From the NCBI RefSeq assembly GCF_023283885.1, contig NZ_JAKILA010000009.1, positions 62,001-126,000 on the forward strand: DNA of 64,000 nucleotides. Reading direction: 5' to 3'. The position numbers and the translations under genes are program-made. The notes below the pieces were generated by a model. That model saw nothing but the letters and a program-made list of their open reading frames with translations. It was not told the origin of the DNA and ran no database searches. The stretch comes from Shewanella basaltis (GTDB taxonomy: Bacteria > Pseudomonadota > Gammaproteobacteria > Enterobacterales > Shewanellaceae). Each line of letters opens with the position of its first letter. Positions within the stretch are counted from its first letter, which is position 1. Positions 17,068 through 26,240 of the stretch are shown one piece after another.

Positions 17068-18471
17068 CTAGTTACGGCGTAATTGGGTGAATGCTTCAAT
17101 CAGTTTTTGATGATCTTTATGGCCCGGTGATGATTCTACCCCAGAGTTAATATCGACCCCATAAAAGCCTTGCTGACTGGCCTGATAAACATTGTCTGGC
17201 GTTAATCCGCCTGCCAACATGGCATCGGCTTTATTGTCGATATCGGCTTGCCAATTAAAGGTGTGGCCGGTGCCGCCAAATTGCTCGGCTGACTTGCTGT
17301 CGTATAAATATTTGTCAGCGCCTTGGGGTTTGTTGGCTACTTCACCAGTATGGCTGTCGATAGCAACGGCTTTCCAAATTTGAGTACTGAGCTGCTTTTG
17401 CGTGAATAATGCGCGCAAGGCATCAATCTCGAGCGTGGTTTCATTGCCGTGTAATTGCACCGCAAATAGCTTAAGCGATTGGGCTAGGTTGGCGATGATT
17501 TCAGGCTGCTCATTAACAAATACCCCAACCATGTTCAGGGCAATGTGTTGTTGCTGCATTTGGACAATCAGTTCTGCTGCTTTTTGTGCGCTAACCGCTC
17601 TTGGCGATTTAGGGTGGAAAATCAATCCACCAAAAACGGCGCCGGCTTTTGCTGCTGCGGCGATGTCGTCAATGCGAGTTAAACCGCACACTTTATTATT
17701 GCCATAAATTAACTGGCGACAGGCTAAATCGATATCGGCTTGTGCCATGATAGAACTACCAACAAGGTAACCATCGACCAAAGGATTTAAGCGCTGAGTT
17801 TGCTGGTGGGTATAAATACCTGACTCGCTAATCACAACTCGGTCTGCCGGGATGTGCGGTGCTAAACGTTCTGTGGTGGCTAAGTCGGTGCTTAAATCAC
17901 GCAGATTACGGTTGTTTATGCCGATAATCGGGGCGTTGAGCTCAATTGCGCGAATTAATTCGGGCTCATTACTCACTTCAGTTAAAGTATCGAGCTGGTA
18001 TTTAGCCGCCTCGTTGGCCAGTAGTCGATATTGATCGTCATCGAGCACAGACAGCATTAATAAAATGGCATCGGCCCCTTGATGTGCTGCGAGCTTCACT
18101 TGATATGGGGCGACAAAAAAATCTTTACAGATAATCGGCTGGGTGACGCGTGCACGCACCCTTGGGATGTAGTCCATGTCGCCTTGAAAGAACGCCTCGT
18201 CGGTGAGCACCGAGATCCCCGCTGCGTATTGAGTGTAAATGTCGGCAATGGCTTCAACATTAAAATCTGCGCGAATAAGGCCTTTAGAGGGGCTGGCCTT
18301 TTTACATTCTAAAATAAACTGTGCATTTGGTGCTTTGAGCGCATGGTATAAACTACGATCAGATTGTTTGGGCTGCAAACTGGCTTCAGGATAGCGCAGT
18401 TTTAGGGCAGCAATATGGGCAACTTTGGTATCAACAATGCGTGTTAATACGTTACTTTCAGGGTTACTCAT
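17068..18471 (-). CDS. trpCF: Bifunctional indole-3-glycerol phosphate synthase / phosphoribosylanthranilate isomerase
   Basis: The 467 residues contain two complete enzymes. Roughly 1-255 is TrpC (FILECKKASPSKGLIR, then ICKDFFV, IGINNRNLRDL and VISESGIY); roughly 258-467 is TrpF (KVCGLTRIDDI, GLIFHPKSPRAV, VQLHGNE and MLAGGLTPDNV). TrpF isomerises phosphoribosyl anthranilate and TrpC closes the indole ring, consecutive steps of tryptophan synthesis. This fusion is the common gammaproteobacterial arrangement. Its start overlaps the trpD stop by 8 bases. Confidence 0.96.
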   Translation of the reverse strand: MSNPESNVLTRIVDTKVAHIAALKLRYPEASLQPKQSDRSLYHALKAPNAQFILECKKASPSKGLIRADFNVEAIADIYTQYAAGISVLTDEAFFQGDMDYIPRVRARVTQPIICKDFFVAPYQVKLAAHQGADAILLMLSVLDDDQYRLLANEAAKYQLDTLTEVSNEPELIRAIELNAPIIGINNRNLRDLSTDLATTERLAPHIPADRVVISESGIYTHQQTQRLNPLVDGYLVGSSIMAQADIDLACRQLIYGNNKVCGLTRIDDIAAAAKAGAVFGGLIFHPKSPRAVSAQKAAELIVQMQQQHIALNMVGVFVNEQPEIIANLAQSLKLFAVQLHGNETTLEIDALRALFTQKQLSTQIWKAVAIDSHTGEVANKPQGADKYLYDSKSAEQFGGTGHTFNWQADIDNKADAMLAGGLTPDNVYQASQQGFYGVDINSGVESSPGHKDHQKLIEAFTQLRRN

Positions 18472-19507
18472 GGTTTTCTCCAGCTTGGCTTGCCGCGGCT
18501 AAATCAGTTAACAATGTATAGGCTTTGCCTGTTGCGAGTGTAGCGAGTGCCAGTTGGGTACCTGCATGAACAGAATCACAAATACCGCTAACGTACAGCG
18601 CACAACCAGCATTAATGGCAACAGCATCACGGTGGGCTAATTGGCCTTGGCCTTGTAAAATCGCCTGGGTAATTAACGCGTTGTCGCTTGGCTCGCCGCC
18701 TGTGAGCGCACTAATGTCTGCACGAGTGACGCCGAGATCTTCAGGGGTGAGTTCATAGGTACGAACCGCGCCATCTTTTAGTTCTGCTACATGGGTAATA
18801 TCGTGCAGTGCCACTTCGTCTAGGCCGCTACCGTAAACCACCATGGCACGTTTTACACCAAGGGCATTAAGCACTTGTGCTATCGGTTCAAGTAACTCGA
18901 GTTTGTACACGCCAAGTAGCATTGCTTCAGGCTTTGCCGGGTTAATTAATGGTCCAAGCACATTAAAAATCGTGCGGGTTTTAAGTGCCGCTCGAACAGG
19001 AACCGCATGCTTTACCCCGCCATGATAGTGCGGTGCAAATAAAAAGCATAATCCGAGTTTATCTAAGCATTGGCTGGCGGTTTCGGGTGCCATGGTTAGC
19101 GCGATACCGCAATGGGATAATAAGTCAGAAGAGCCCGATTTACTCGATACACTGCGGTTGCCATGCTTTGCCACTTTAGCGCCAGCGGCGGCGGCCACAA
19201 AAGCCGCGGTGGTTGAGATATTTATGGTGTTGTAACCATCGCCGCCGGTGCCAACAATATCGACAATACCGCTTTCAATCGATTGCGCTGAGCGAGGGAA
19301 AGGTTTGGCGGCTTGTCTTAACGCATCTGCAGCACCAGTGATCTCGTCAATGGTTTCACCGCGCATCTTTAAGGCGACTAACATCCCTGCCATGGTGGCC
19401 GGTTCCATTTCGCCGTTGATGATTGCGCTAAAAATTTGCGCTGTTTGCTCACGAGTTAAGCCATTGCCTGCATAAAGATGGTCAAATAAAGGTTGTAGAT
19501 TGTCCAT
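18464..19507 (-). CDS. trpD: Anthranilate phosphoribosyltransferase
   Basis: This 347-residue protein transfers the phosphoribosyl group from PRPP to anthranilate. The PRPP and metal-binding motif VDIVGTGGDGYNT and the KHGNRSVSSKSGSSDLL anthranilate/phosphate loop are intact, as is FNVLGPLINP. It is the stand-alone type, not fused to the TrpG glutaminase as in E. coli; the glutaminase is encoded separately just upstream, sharing a single base at the junction. Confidence 0.96.
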   Translation of the reverse strand: MDNLQPLFDHLYAGNGLTREQTAQIFSAIINGEMEPATMAGMLVALKMRGETIDEITGAADALRQAAKPFPRSAQSIESGIVDIVGTGGDGYNTINISTTAAFVAAAAGAKVAKHGNRSVSSKSGSSDLLSHCGIALTMAPETASQCLDKLGLCFLFAPHYHGGVKHAVPVRAALKTRTIFNVLGPLINPAKPEAMLLGVYKLELLEPIAQVLNALGVKRAMVVYGSGLDEVALHDITHVAELKDGAVRTYELTPEDLGVTRADISALTGGEPSDNALITQAILQGQGQLAHRDAVAINAGCALYVSGICDSVHAGTQLALATLATGKAYTLLTDLAAASQAGENHE

Positions 19508-20142
19508 TATGCGCCTCCTTTTGCCGTGTTGTCTTGGGTTAAATAGGCCAAGGTTTGGGTCAATAATTGGCTACCTAAGGTGGTTAATATTGACTCTGGA
19601 TGAAACTGAAATCCAATCGCCTGATGTTGTGGGTGCAATAGTGCCATTGGCATATCATCTGTGGTGGCTATCACTTCAAGGCAATCTGGTACCCGTGTTG
19701 CCACTAAACTGTGATAGCGCGCAACCGGCAGTGGCGAGGGAAGGTTAGCAAATACGCCTTTGCCATTATGAAAGGTTGGGCTGGCTTTACCGTGTACAAC
19801 AAAAGGGGCGCGCTCAACTTTACCGCCGTAGTATTCAGCCATTGCCTGATGGCCTAAACAAATGCCTAACATGGGCACTTTACCGGCCACTTTACCAATC
19901 AGTTCCATCATGCAACCGGCTTCGTGCGGGGCACCTGGGCCTGGCGATAATACTAAAGCGGCTTTGCCGGTTTCATTGATGAGTTTTTCAGCTAAATAGT
20001 CGGCGCTTACATCGTTACGGTAAATTAATACTTCACAGCCTAAACTGCGGAATTGATCCACCAGGTTGTAGGTGAATGAGTCGAAGTTGTCGAGTAAGTA
20101 TAATTTCATTGGGGTATTTGTTGTTTCGGTCGTGTTGCTCAT
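19507..20142 (-). CDS. trpG: Anthranilate synthase glutaminase component
   Basis: A 211-residue class I glutamine amidotransferase that supplies ammonia to TrpE. The nucleophilic Cys is in LGICLGHQAMAEYYGG, and the His-Glu pair is in FQFHPESILT. LLLDNFDSFTYN-type N-terminal sequence is present (YLLDNFDSFTYNLVDQF). About eleven residues precede the usual first methionine MKLYLLDN, so a start at that internal ATG is possible. Its start overlaps trpE by 4 bases. Confidence 0.95.
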   Translation of the reverse strand: MSNTTETTNTPMKLYLLDNFDSFTYNLVDQFRSLGCEVLIYRNDVSADYLAEKLINETGKAALVLSPGPGAPHEAGCMMELIGKVAGKVPMLGICLGHQAMAEYYGGKVERAPFVVHGKASPTFHNGKGVFANLPSPLPVARYHSLVATRVPDCLEVIATTDDMPMALLHPQHQAIGFQFHPESILTTLGSQLLTQTLAYLTQDNTAKGGA

Positions 20143-21695
20143 AGTCCACCTCCCATTTTGATGGCAGAAATCACTGCCTGGGCTTTTTGACGGGTTTCGT
20201 CGGCTTCGGCCTGGGGATCTGAGTCAAACACGACCCCTGCACCAGCTTGAATATAAGCCACGTCATTTTTAACAAAGGCTGATCGGATAACAATGCAGGT
20301 GTCCATGTCACCTAAACCGTTGACATAGCCAACGGCCCCGCCATAACTGCCACGACGGGCTTTTTCTGCTTCGCGCACTAGCTGTGAGGCGCGTACTTTT
20401 GGCGCGCCCACTAAGGTACCCATGTTCATACAGGCCTGATAAGCGTGCAGGGCATCTAAATCCAGACGTAATTGGCCGGTGACTCGACTGACTAAATGCA
20501 TCACGTGGGAGTAACGATCAACTTTTAATAGTTCGGCCACTTTACGGCTACCACTTTGGCTAATACGGGCGATGTCGTTGCGGGCTAAGTCGACCAACAT
20601 TAAATGCTCAGACAGCTCTTTTTTGTCTAAACGCAGCTCAAGCTCGATGCGGCTGTCTAAATCAAAATCAATCTCGCCTTGGGCGTTTTTACCGCGCTTG
20701 CGGGTACCGGCAATAGGATATACTTCGACCTGGTTACTGGCGGCATCGTATTTTAGGGCGCTTTCTGGCGATGCGCCAAATAAGGTGAAATCTGGGCCAC
20801 GGAAGTAGAACATATAAGGACTTGGGTTGGTTAATCTAAGCGCGCGGTAGGCTCCTAGGGTATTAGGGCAAGGCAAACTGAAGCAACGAGATGGCACAAC
20901 CTGGAAAATATCGCCAGCGACAATGTGCTCTTTTAACTCGGTAACGGTTTGCTTAAATTGCTCGTCGCTAATGTTAACTTCGGCTTCTGCTTCAATGGGC
21001 GTTAATGGGGCGATATCGTGTAGTGATGTACATTGCTGACTTACTTGTGCCACTTGTGCTTGAAGCTGTGAAGCAATGAGCGGGTCTTGATTAAACTGAT
21101 GGCTGACAATTTCTGCTTGTTTGGTTTGATGGTCAATTAAGATGAGTGTTTCAGCCAAATAGAATAAGTAATCGGGGCAATCGTTATTGGCATTAGGTGC
21201 AGCAGGTAGGGGTTCAACCGTGTCGATTAAGTCATAAGCCAGTACACCACCTAAAAATAAGTCTTCAAATTTAACCGCATTATTAGTGTGAATGTGCTGC
21301 ACAAACATGCGTAATCCATCAAGCGGCGATGTCGACTTTAAACGGGCGTCTTCATCTTGCAGTTCGGTGGCTTTTTGTAAGGTAACGATTAACTGATTTG
21401 GCTGGCGTTGTAAGCTTGCGTGGCTAAAGAATGTGGCAATTGGCTCAAGTAAGCTGGCGCCATTATCGGTTAGGGCGCTAAACGTCAGTTGATAACCATC
21501 ACAGCGGATCATCATTGCAGCGTGAGTTAACACGATGCTTTTAAGATGATCTTTACTTTCGACTTCGGCAGATTCAAGCAGCATAGTATGCGGCGCGTTT
21601 TGGGTCACCTGCTGGTACAGATTCAGTGGATCTGTATGATAGGTTAAGGCATTTTTTTGTGTGCTAACCTGAGCGAGTTGATATTGTGTTGTCAC
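20139..21695 (-). CDS. trpE: Anthranilate synthase component I
   Basis: The 518-residue protein converts chorismate to anthranilate. The N-terminal tryptophan feedback-binding motif LLES is present in TMLLESAEVES. The catalytic domain shows DIFQVVPSRCF, YPIAGTRKRG, ELSEHLMLVDLARNDI, GTLVGAPKVRA and AGAGVVFDSDP. The start is a GTG; AAGGAG lies about 10 bases upstream. As the first enzyme of the pathway it is subject to feedback inhibition and to the attenuator 90-120 bases upstream. Confidence 0.96.
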   Translation of the reverse strand: MTTQYQLAQVSTQKNALTYHTDPLNLYQQVTQNAPHTMLLESAEVESKDHLKSIVLTHAAMMIRCDGYQLTFSALTDNGASLLEPIATFFSHASLQRQPNQLIVTLQKATELQDEDARLKSTSPLDGLRMFVQHIHTNNAVKFEDLFLGGVLAYDLIDTVEPLPAAPNANNDCPDYLFYLAETLILIDHQTKQAEIVSHQFNQDPLIASQLQAQVAQVSQQCTSLHDIAPLTPIEAEAEVNISDEQFKQTVTELKEHIVAGDIFQVVPSRCFSLPCPNTLGAYRALRLTNPSPYMFYFRGPDFTLFGASPESALKYDAASNQVEVYPIAGTRKRGKNAQGEIDFDLDSRIELELRLDKKELSEHLMLVDLARNDIARISQSGSRKVAELLKVDRYSHVMHLVSRVTGQLRLDLDALHAYQACMNMGTLVGAPKVRASQLVREAEKARRGSYGGAVGYVNGLGDMDTCIVIRSAFVKNDVAYIQAGAGVVFDSDPQAEADETRQKAQAVISAIKMGGGL

Positions 21696-21777
21696 TATGC
21701 TGCCGCTCCTTGTGGAATTTTTTTCATCATTTTAGTCCGCCTTGCTGTTGTTCAACCCTTTACATTCCTATGGGCCA

Positions 21778-21810
21778 AATAACAAGAAAGCCCACATTTC
21801 TGCGGGCTTT
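21778..21810 (-). terminator. trp operon attenuator (terminator hairpin)
   Basis: On the minus strand GCCCGC and GTGGGC form a stem around AGAAAT, followed by TTTCTTGTTATTT. It lies between the trpL stop and trpE, as expected for an attenuator. The strand GCCCG could alternatively pair with CGGGT just after the leader peptide codons, giving an antiterminator; the codons around the Trp triplet and the first GGGTGGTG can form the pause hairpin. Confidence 0.85.
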
Positions 21811-21860
21811 TTGGTAAAATCTTGTCTCTTAAAAATGAGCACAACGCTTCACACCACCCG

Positions 21861-21917
21861 TTAATTTGGGAAGTGCCACCACCAAGTAATGTGTAATGAA
21901 GCTAAAGAGTGTGTCAT
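21861..21917 (-). CDS. trpL: trp operon leader peptide
   Basis: An 18-residue ORF, MTHSLASLHITWWWHFPN, lies 166 bases upstream of trpE. It contains three consecutive tryptophan codons (TGG TGG TGG), placed directly before the region able to pair with the attenuator. When charged tRNA-Trp is scarce the ribosome stalls there and favours the antiterminator, so the operon is expressed. The ribosome-binding site is weak on inspection. A longer overlapping frame starting 33 bases upstream has no Trp codons and is not favoured. Confidence 0.9.
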   Translation of the reverse strand: MTHSLASLHITWWWHFPN

Positions 21918-21978
21918 TGTTAATCGCTATTTTAGGGTTCATCTTTCGTGCCTATAGGAAACCCCAGCTGGCGCTTAA

Positions 21979-21984
21979 TGTCAA
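21979..21984 (-). promoter_or_regulatory. Candidate -35 element of the trp promoter
   Basis: TTGACA on the minus strand lies 62-67 bases upstream of the trpL start. The matching -10 is less clear: CCTATA or TTTCCT about 18-20 bases downstream. No TrpR operator (ACTAGT core) was seen nearby, so control may rest on attenuation alone. Confidence 0.4.
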
Positions 21985-22145
21985 TTGAATATTACTCAAA
22001 AACGGCTAAAAAATGGGTTGAGTCCTGTTTGCTGCTGATTTATTGAACGTAATGTAAGGCGTTAGTGTAAAAATAGTTGTTATTTACTCCGATTTATTCA
22101 TGAATCCCGGCAGTATTTTTATTGGTATTCTTGTACAATAAACAA

Positions 22146-23006
22146 ATGATTACAGACACTCTATTGGCCGATCTCCACAGCCACACGACCGCATCAGACG
22201 GTCAACTTACACCAAGTCAATTAATTGCTCGCGCCATTGAAAAGGGCGTCGAGATGTTTGCTATTACCGACCACGACACCGTTGATGGCTTACCTGAAGC
22301 CCACATGGCTAACCAGGCACATGAGACGCCATTAACGCTAATAAACGGCTGTGAAATCTCGACGCGTTGGAACAGCTTTGATATTCACATTGTTGGTCTT
22401 AATATTGATATTACTCATGCAGGGTTATTAACGTTTTTAGCTCATCAACGCCAACTGCGTGAAGTACGTGCCCAAGAAATTGGTGAGCGTTTAGCCAAAG
22501 CTGGCATCGAAGGGGCTTATGCAGGTGCCAAAGCCATTGCAGGCGATGCGGCATTGAGCCGAGGACATTATGCTCGTTGGTTAGCTGATAACGGCCACGC
22601 GACAGATATGCCTAGTGTGTTTAAAAAGTATTTAGCCCGCGGTAAAACCGGCTATGTGCCTAATAATTGGGGTGACATGGCCACTGCCATTGAGCAAATT
22701 CATCAAGCTGGTGGCCTGGCGGTGCTTGCTCACCCAAGTGGTTATAAGTTGTCGGCAAAATGGCTTAAACGCCTTGTGCGTGAATATGCCGAAGCGGGTG
22801 GCGATGCCATGGAAGTGATTTTGGGCCAACAAACATTGGACGATCGCAACAATCTTATTGCACTGAGTAAACTGAATAACCTGCTTGCCTCAGTCGGCAG
22901 CGACTTTCATTTTCCGAGTAATTGGATCGAATTAGGTAAAAATTTATACCAACCCCAGGGTGTCGAATGGGTTTGGCAATCACAACATTGGACGGAACGG
23001 ACATGA
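22146..23006 (+). CDS. rnm: RNase AM / 5'-3' exoribonuclease Rnm (PHP domain, YciV/TrpH)
   Basis: A 286-residue PHP-fold protein starting MITDTLLADLHSHTTASDG. The metal-binding motifs are LADLHSHT, AITDHDTVDGL, HIVGLNID, LAHPSGYK and GSDFHFP. The E. coli counterpart (YciV, formerly TrpH) matures the 5' ends of ribosomal RNAs and degrades short RNAs. As in E. coli it is divergent from the trp leader and followed by yciO. The frame is open to 22122, but the family start fits the ATG at 22146. The last 4 bases overlap the yciO start. Confidence 0.93.
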   Translation: MITDTLLADLHSHTTASDGQLTPSQLIARAIEKGVEMFAITDHDTVDGLPEAHMANQAHETPLTLINGCEISTRWNSFDIHIVGLNIDITHAGLLTFLAHQRQLREVRAQEIGERLAKAGIEGAYAGAKAIAGDAALSRGHYARWLADNGHATDMPSVFKKYLARGKTGYVPNNWGDMATAIEQIHQAGGLAVLAHPSGYKLSAKWLKRLVREYAEAGGDAMEVILGQQTLDDRNNLIALSKLNNLLASVGSDFHFPSNWIELGKNLYQPQGVEWVWQSQHWTERT

Positions 23007-23623
23007 GTCAATTTTTTTATATTCACGATGAAAACCCACAGGCACGGTTAATTAACCAAGCTGTGGCTATTCTTAAACAAGGTGGGGTGATTGTGTATCC
23101 CACAGACTCTGGCTACGCATTGGGTTGTATGATTGGTGACAAAAATGCCATGACACGCATGGTGCGTATTCGTCAGATAGAAAACGACAATAATTTTTCA
23201 TTAATGTGCCGCGATTTATCTGAACTGGCTAACTTTGCCCGGGTCGACAACCAAGCGTATCGCTTATTAAAAAGCTGCACTCCAGGGCCATATACCTTTA
23301 TTTTTAAAGCGACCAAAGAAGTACCGCGTCGTTTACAGTGCGATAAAAAACGCACTATTGGTATTAGGGTGCCAAATAACTTGATTGCATTAGCGCTACT
23401 TGAAGCGCTTGATGAGCCAATGATGACCACCAGTTTAGTGATGCCAAACGAGCAATTTGCAGAGTCAGATCCTGAGCATATTCGTGATATTTTAGAGCAT
23501 CAGGTTGATGGTATTATTCACGGCGGTTATTTACCTGAAAAGCAAACCACAGTGATAGATATGTCTGAAGACGAAGTGGTGATCCTTCGTCGTGGTGCTG
23601 GTGATACCAGTGCATTTGAATAA
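23003..23623 (+). CDS. yciO: YciO, Sua5/YciO/YrdC family protein
   Basis: The start at 23003 gives MSQFFYIHDENPQARLINQAV, which matches E. coli YciO; the open frame extends upstream inside rnm but without similarity. The 206-residue protein carries VIVYPTDSGYALGC and the KEVPRRL nucleotide/RNA-binding basic segment of the family. Relatives TsaC/Sua5 make threonylcarbamoyl-AMP for t6A in tRNA. YciO has a related fold and its exact cellular job is less certain. It overlaps rnm by ATGA, so the pair is translationally coupled. Confidence 0.94.
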   Translation: MSQFFYIHDENPQARLINQAVAILKQGGVIVYPTDSGYALGCMIGDKNAMTRMVRIRQIENDNNFSLMCRDLSELANFARVDNQAYRLLKSCTPGPYTFIFKATKEVPRRLQCDKKRTIGIRVPNNLIALALLEALDEPMMTTSLVMPNEQFAESDPEHIRDILEHQVDGIIHGGYLPEKQTTVIDMSEDEVVILRRGAGDTSAFE

Positions 23624-23656
23624 CGCCAGATCTCGTTTGAGCGTAAAAGGATAATC

Positions 23657-24445
23657 ATGCAGGGCAGCCAACAAAGCCTTCCTTTAGCTGTGGTGCGTGG
23701 TCAAGCAATGGACAGCATGCCACTGGATTTGTTTATTCCACCAGAGGCGCTTGAGGTGTTTTTAGAAACCTTTGAAGGTCCTTTGGATTTGCTGCTGTAT
23801 TTAATTCGTAAGCAAAAACTGGATGTGGTTGATTTACCTATTCAGCAAATTACTCATCAGTATTTGGCTTACATTGAGATTTTAACTGAAGCGCGGATTG
23901 AACTTGCAGCCGATTATCTGGTCATGGCCGCGACTCTAGCCGAAATAAAATCCAGGCTATTATTGCCTAAAATGGCTCATGAAGATGACGAGGAAGAAGA
24001 TCCTCGTGTGGTGCTTATTAGGCAGCTAAAAGCCTATGAAGTGATAAAACAAGCCGCCGCCGATTTAGATGAATTACCGCGGATTGAAAGAGATGTGTTT
24101 CAAGCCTCTGTTATGCCTGCACCGAGTATTAAACCGGTAATTGTGCCACCAGAGGTGTCGTTAGCGGACATTGCTAGAGCATTTGGCGAGGTGCTCAAAC
24201 GCATTGATGCGAATGAAGATCACCATGTCAAGCGAGAGCAGTTATCAACCCGCGAACGCATGAGTCAGATTTTGTCTATGTTATCGAGCACAGAATTTAT
24301 TGGTTTTGAGCGTTTATTTGATGTCAGCGAAGGCCGGGCTGGGGTGGTTGTCAGTTTTTTAGCGTTAATGGAACTGGTAAAAGAGTTGCTAGTAGAACTG
24401 GTACAAAATGAGCCTCTTTCGCCTATTTATGTTAGAGCGTTTTAA
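23657..24445 (+). CDS. scpA: Segregation and condensation protein A (kleisin)
   Basis: This 262-residue protein contains the N-terminal FEGPLDLLLYLIRKQKLDVVDLPI motif (in short overlapping parts) that binds the SMC neck. It continues with YLVMAATLAEIKSRLLLP and ends in a C-terminal winged helix (VVVSFLALMELVKELLV). With ScpB it forms the kleisin part of the SMC condensin, or partners MukBEF-lacking systems, for chromosome organisation. AAGGA lies upstream of the ATG. An acidic linker (EDDEEEDP) follows the helical domain. It is followed by scpB after 35 bases. Confidence 0.94.
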   Translation: MQGSQQSLPLAVVRGQAMDSMPLDLFIPPEALEVFLETFEGPLDLLLYLIRKQKLDVVDLPIQQITHQYLAYIEILTEARIELAADYLVMAATLAEIKSRLLLPKMAHEDDEEEDPRVVLIRQLKAYEVIKQAAADLDELPRIERDVFQASVMPAPSIKPVIVPPEVSLADIARAFGEVLKRIDANEDHHVKREQLSTRERMSQILSMLSSTEFIGFERLFDVSEGRAGVVVSFLALMELVKELLVELVQNEPLSPIYVRAF

Positions 24446-24480
24446 TGGCCGTTTACCATAGTTATTGAGACCTGTGTGCT

Positions 24481-25095
24481 ATGAACCAAATTAATGCTAT
24501 TCAGCTTAAACAATTAATCGAAGCCAGCTTGTTTGTATTAGGTAAACCTTTATCAATAAAGGGATTAAAAGAGACTGTGTTGGCAGACTTTAGTGTGTCA
24601 CGTACGCGTATTCAAGACGCGATAGATGAACTGCAGTTAGATTATCAAGATCGCGGTGTGCAGTTGGTCAAAGTTGCCAGTGGTTATCGTTTTCAAACTC
24701 AGGAGCTTCTTAGCCCATTTTTACAGCCATTATGGCAAGAAAAAGCGCCTAAATATTCCCGTGCGACTCTCGAAACATTAGCTGTGATTGCATACAGGCA
24801 GCCCGTTACTCGTGGTGATATTGAACACATTAGAGGGGTTGCTATTAGTAGCCACATTATTAAAAATCTATCTGATCGGCACTGGATTAAAGCCGTTGGA
24901 CATAAAGAAGTACCGGGACGGCCAGCACTTTATGCGACCACGCATCAGTTTTTAGATTATTTTGGCCTCAACAAGCTGGCTGATTTGCCCGCATTAACCG
25001 ATGCCGCGTCATTACAAGCTTTATTCGATAAAGCCAGTATTGCCCTTGATGAAGACGAGATTGTCGAGGATGACAGTCACAACGACGATGATTAG
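24481..25095 (+). CDS. scpB: Segregation and condensation protein B
   Basis: The 204-residue ScpB contains two winged-helix domains, with the first around LKQLIEASLFVLGKPLS and the second around TLETLAVIAYRQPVTRGDIEHIRG, the most conserved family segment. GRPALYATT marks the end of the second domain. The acidic tail (DEDEIVEDDSHNDDD) is common in this family. It dimerises and binds ScpA. In many relatives rluB follows directly; here a LysR/RND module of about 5.3 kb intervenes. Confidence 0.94.
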   Translation: MNQINAIQLKQLIEASLFVLGKPLSIKGLKETVLADFSVSRTRIQDAIDELQLDYQDRGVQLVKVASGYRFQTQELLSPFLQPLWQEKAPKYSRATLETLAVIAYRQPVTRGDIEHIRGVAISSHIIKNLSDRHWIKAVGHKEVPGRPALYATTHQFLDYFGLNKLADLPALTDAASLQALFDKASIALDEDEIVEDDSHNDDD

Positions 25096-25141
25096 GGCCT
25101 AAGTACTATTAGCCTAACGTTTAATGGCCTAGGCTGATTTA

Positions 25142-26065
25142 TTATACCCATACTTTAGCTTTGTTAAGGGGCGTGTCTTCAGTTTGAGCAGAAAACTCAT
25201 TGAGCATGTAGTCCAGTAGACGTGCAGCCGTAAGATTTAAAAAACGCCGAGATGGATACACTAAAAACACCACTCCAACATAGGCAGGCAGTTCGCTAAA
25301 TAAGTGCACTAACTTGCCTTGCGTAACGTCGTCATTACAGAGCCCTTGCGGCAAATAACCAATTCCTCTGCCTAATCGAGTGGCTTCATAGGCAAGCTGA
25401 ACACTGTTAGTACATAAGTTGCCCGTTACGGCTTGCACTTCATTATTGGCAAGCGGCACTTCGTTAAAGGTTTTGCCATTAGGGAAGCGAAACAATATGG
25501 AGTTATGTTGCTCTATGTCGGTGATACAGCTTGGTGTGCCCGCTTTGGCTAGGTATTCTGGACTGGCATAAAAACACATCGTCTCGCTTAATACCGGTTT
25601 AGCCACCATGTCGAGTTCGGTAAACGTTTCGTTGACCATAAACGCAATATCAATATTGTTGCGGACCATGTCTAATGGTTCGGTACTGGTGATTATTTCA
25701 ATAGAAAACTTAGGGTGCGCGTCCATAAAAGCAAATATTTTACTGACAATATCCATTATCTGAGGTACCGGAAATATTAAGATGCGAAGGTGCCCAGTGA
25801 GTTCGGCTTTATTGTCGGTAATGTCGGCAAGGGTTTGATCGAGATCGGCTAACATCACCAGCGTTTTTTCGTAAAAATGGCTCCCGGCAGAGGTAAGAAG
25901 TATTGAGCGACTTAAGCGATGAAACAACTTAATATTTAATGACTCTTCTAACGACAGTAGCCGGCGGCTAACCGTCGACTTGGGTAAATTCAGTAAGTTT
26001 GCGGCTTCAAGTATACTGCCGGTTTCGACAATTCGATGAAATAGCGCAATGTCTTCGGTTTTCAT
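25142..26065 (-). CDS. LysR family transcriptional regulator, probable RND operon regulator
   Basis: The 307-residue protein has an N-terminal winged helix-turn-helix (IALFHRIVETGSILEAANLL ... PKSTVSRRLLSLEESLN) and a LysR substrate-binding domain from about residue 90. It belongs to the group with short first-helix signature LFHRIVETGS, common in gammaproteobacterial efflux and stress regulators. It is divergent from the membrane fusion protein gene with 175 bases between them, which strongly suggests that it controls that pump. The effector cannot be read from the sequence. Confidence 0.88.
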   Translation of the reverse strand: MKTEDIALFHRIVETGSILEAANLLNLPKSTVSRRLLSLEESLNIKLFHRLSRSILLTSAGSHFYEKTLVMLADLDQTLADITDNKAELTGHLRILIFPVPQIMDIVSKIFAFMDAHPKFSIEIITSTEPLDMVRNNIDIAFMVNETFTELDMVAKPVLSETMCFYASPEYLAKAGTPSCITDIEQHNSILFRFPNGKTFNEVPLANNEVQAVTGNLCTNSVQLAYEATRLGRGIGYLPQGLCNDDVTQGKLVHLFSELPAYVGVVFLVYPSRRFLNLTAARLLDYMLNEFSAQTEDTPLNKAKVWV

Positions 26066-26240
26066 AGTAGACTCGGTTTTTCACTAAAAAAATATAAACC
26101 CATAAAGTGGGATTGATGTTCCCAAACAAACCCATTTATTGCAACTGTAATTCAGCGTATTGTTGAGTCGTTGCGTCTGTGTTTGACGTCAAATACCATT
26201 TCTTTCTGTCAGTTATGTCTCTATCACCAAGGATTTATCG

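Noticed and set aside
21831..21950. Alternative leader peptide frame starting ATGAACCCTAAA (longer, no Trp codons)
   Set aside because: The shorter frame with three Trp codons explains attenuation; the longer frame has none and runs towards the attenuator.
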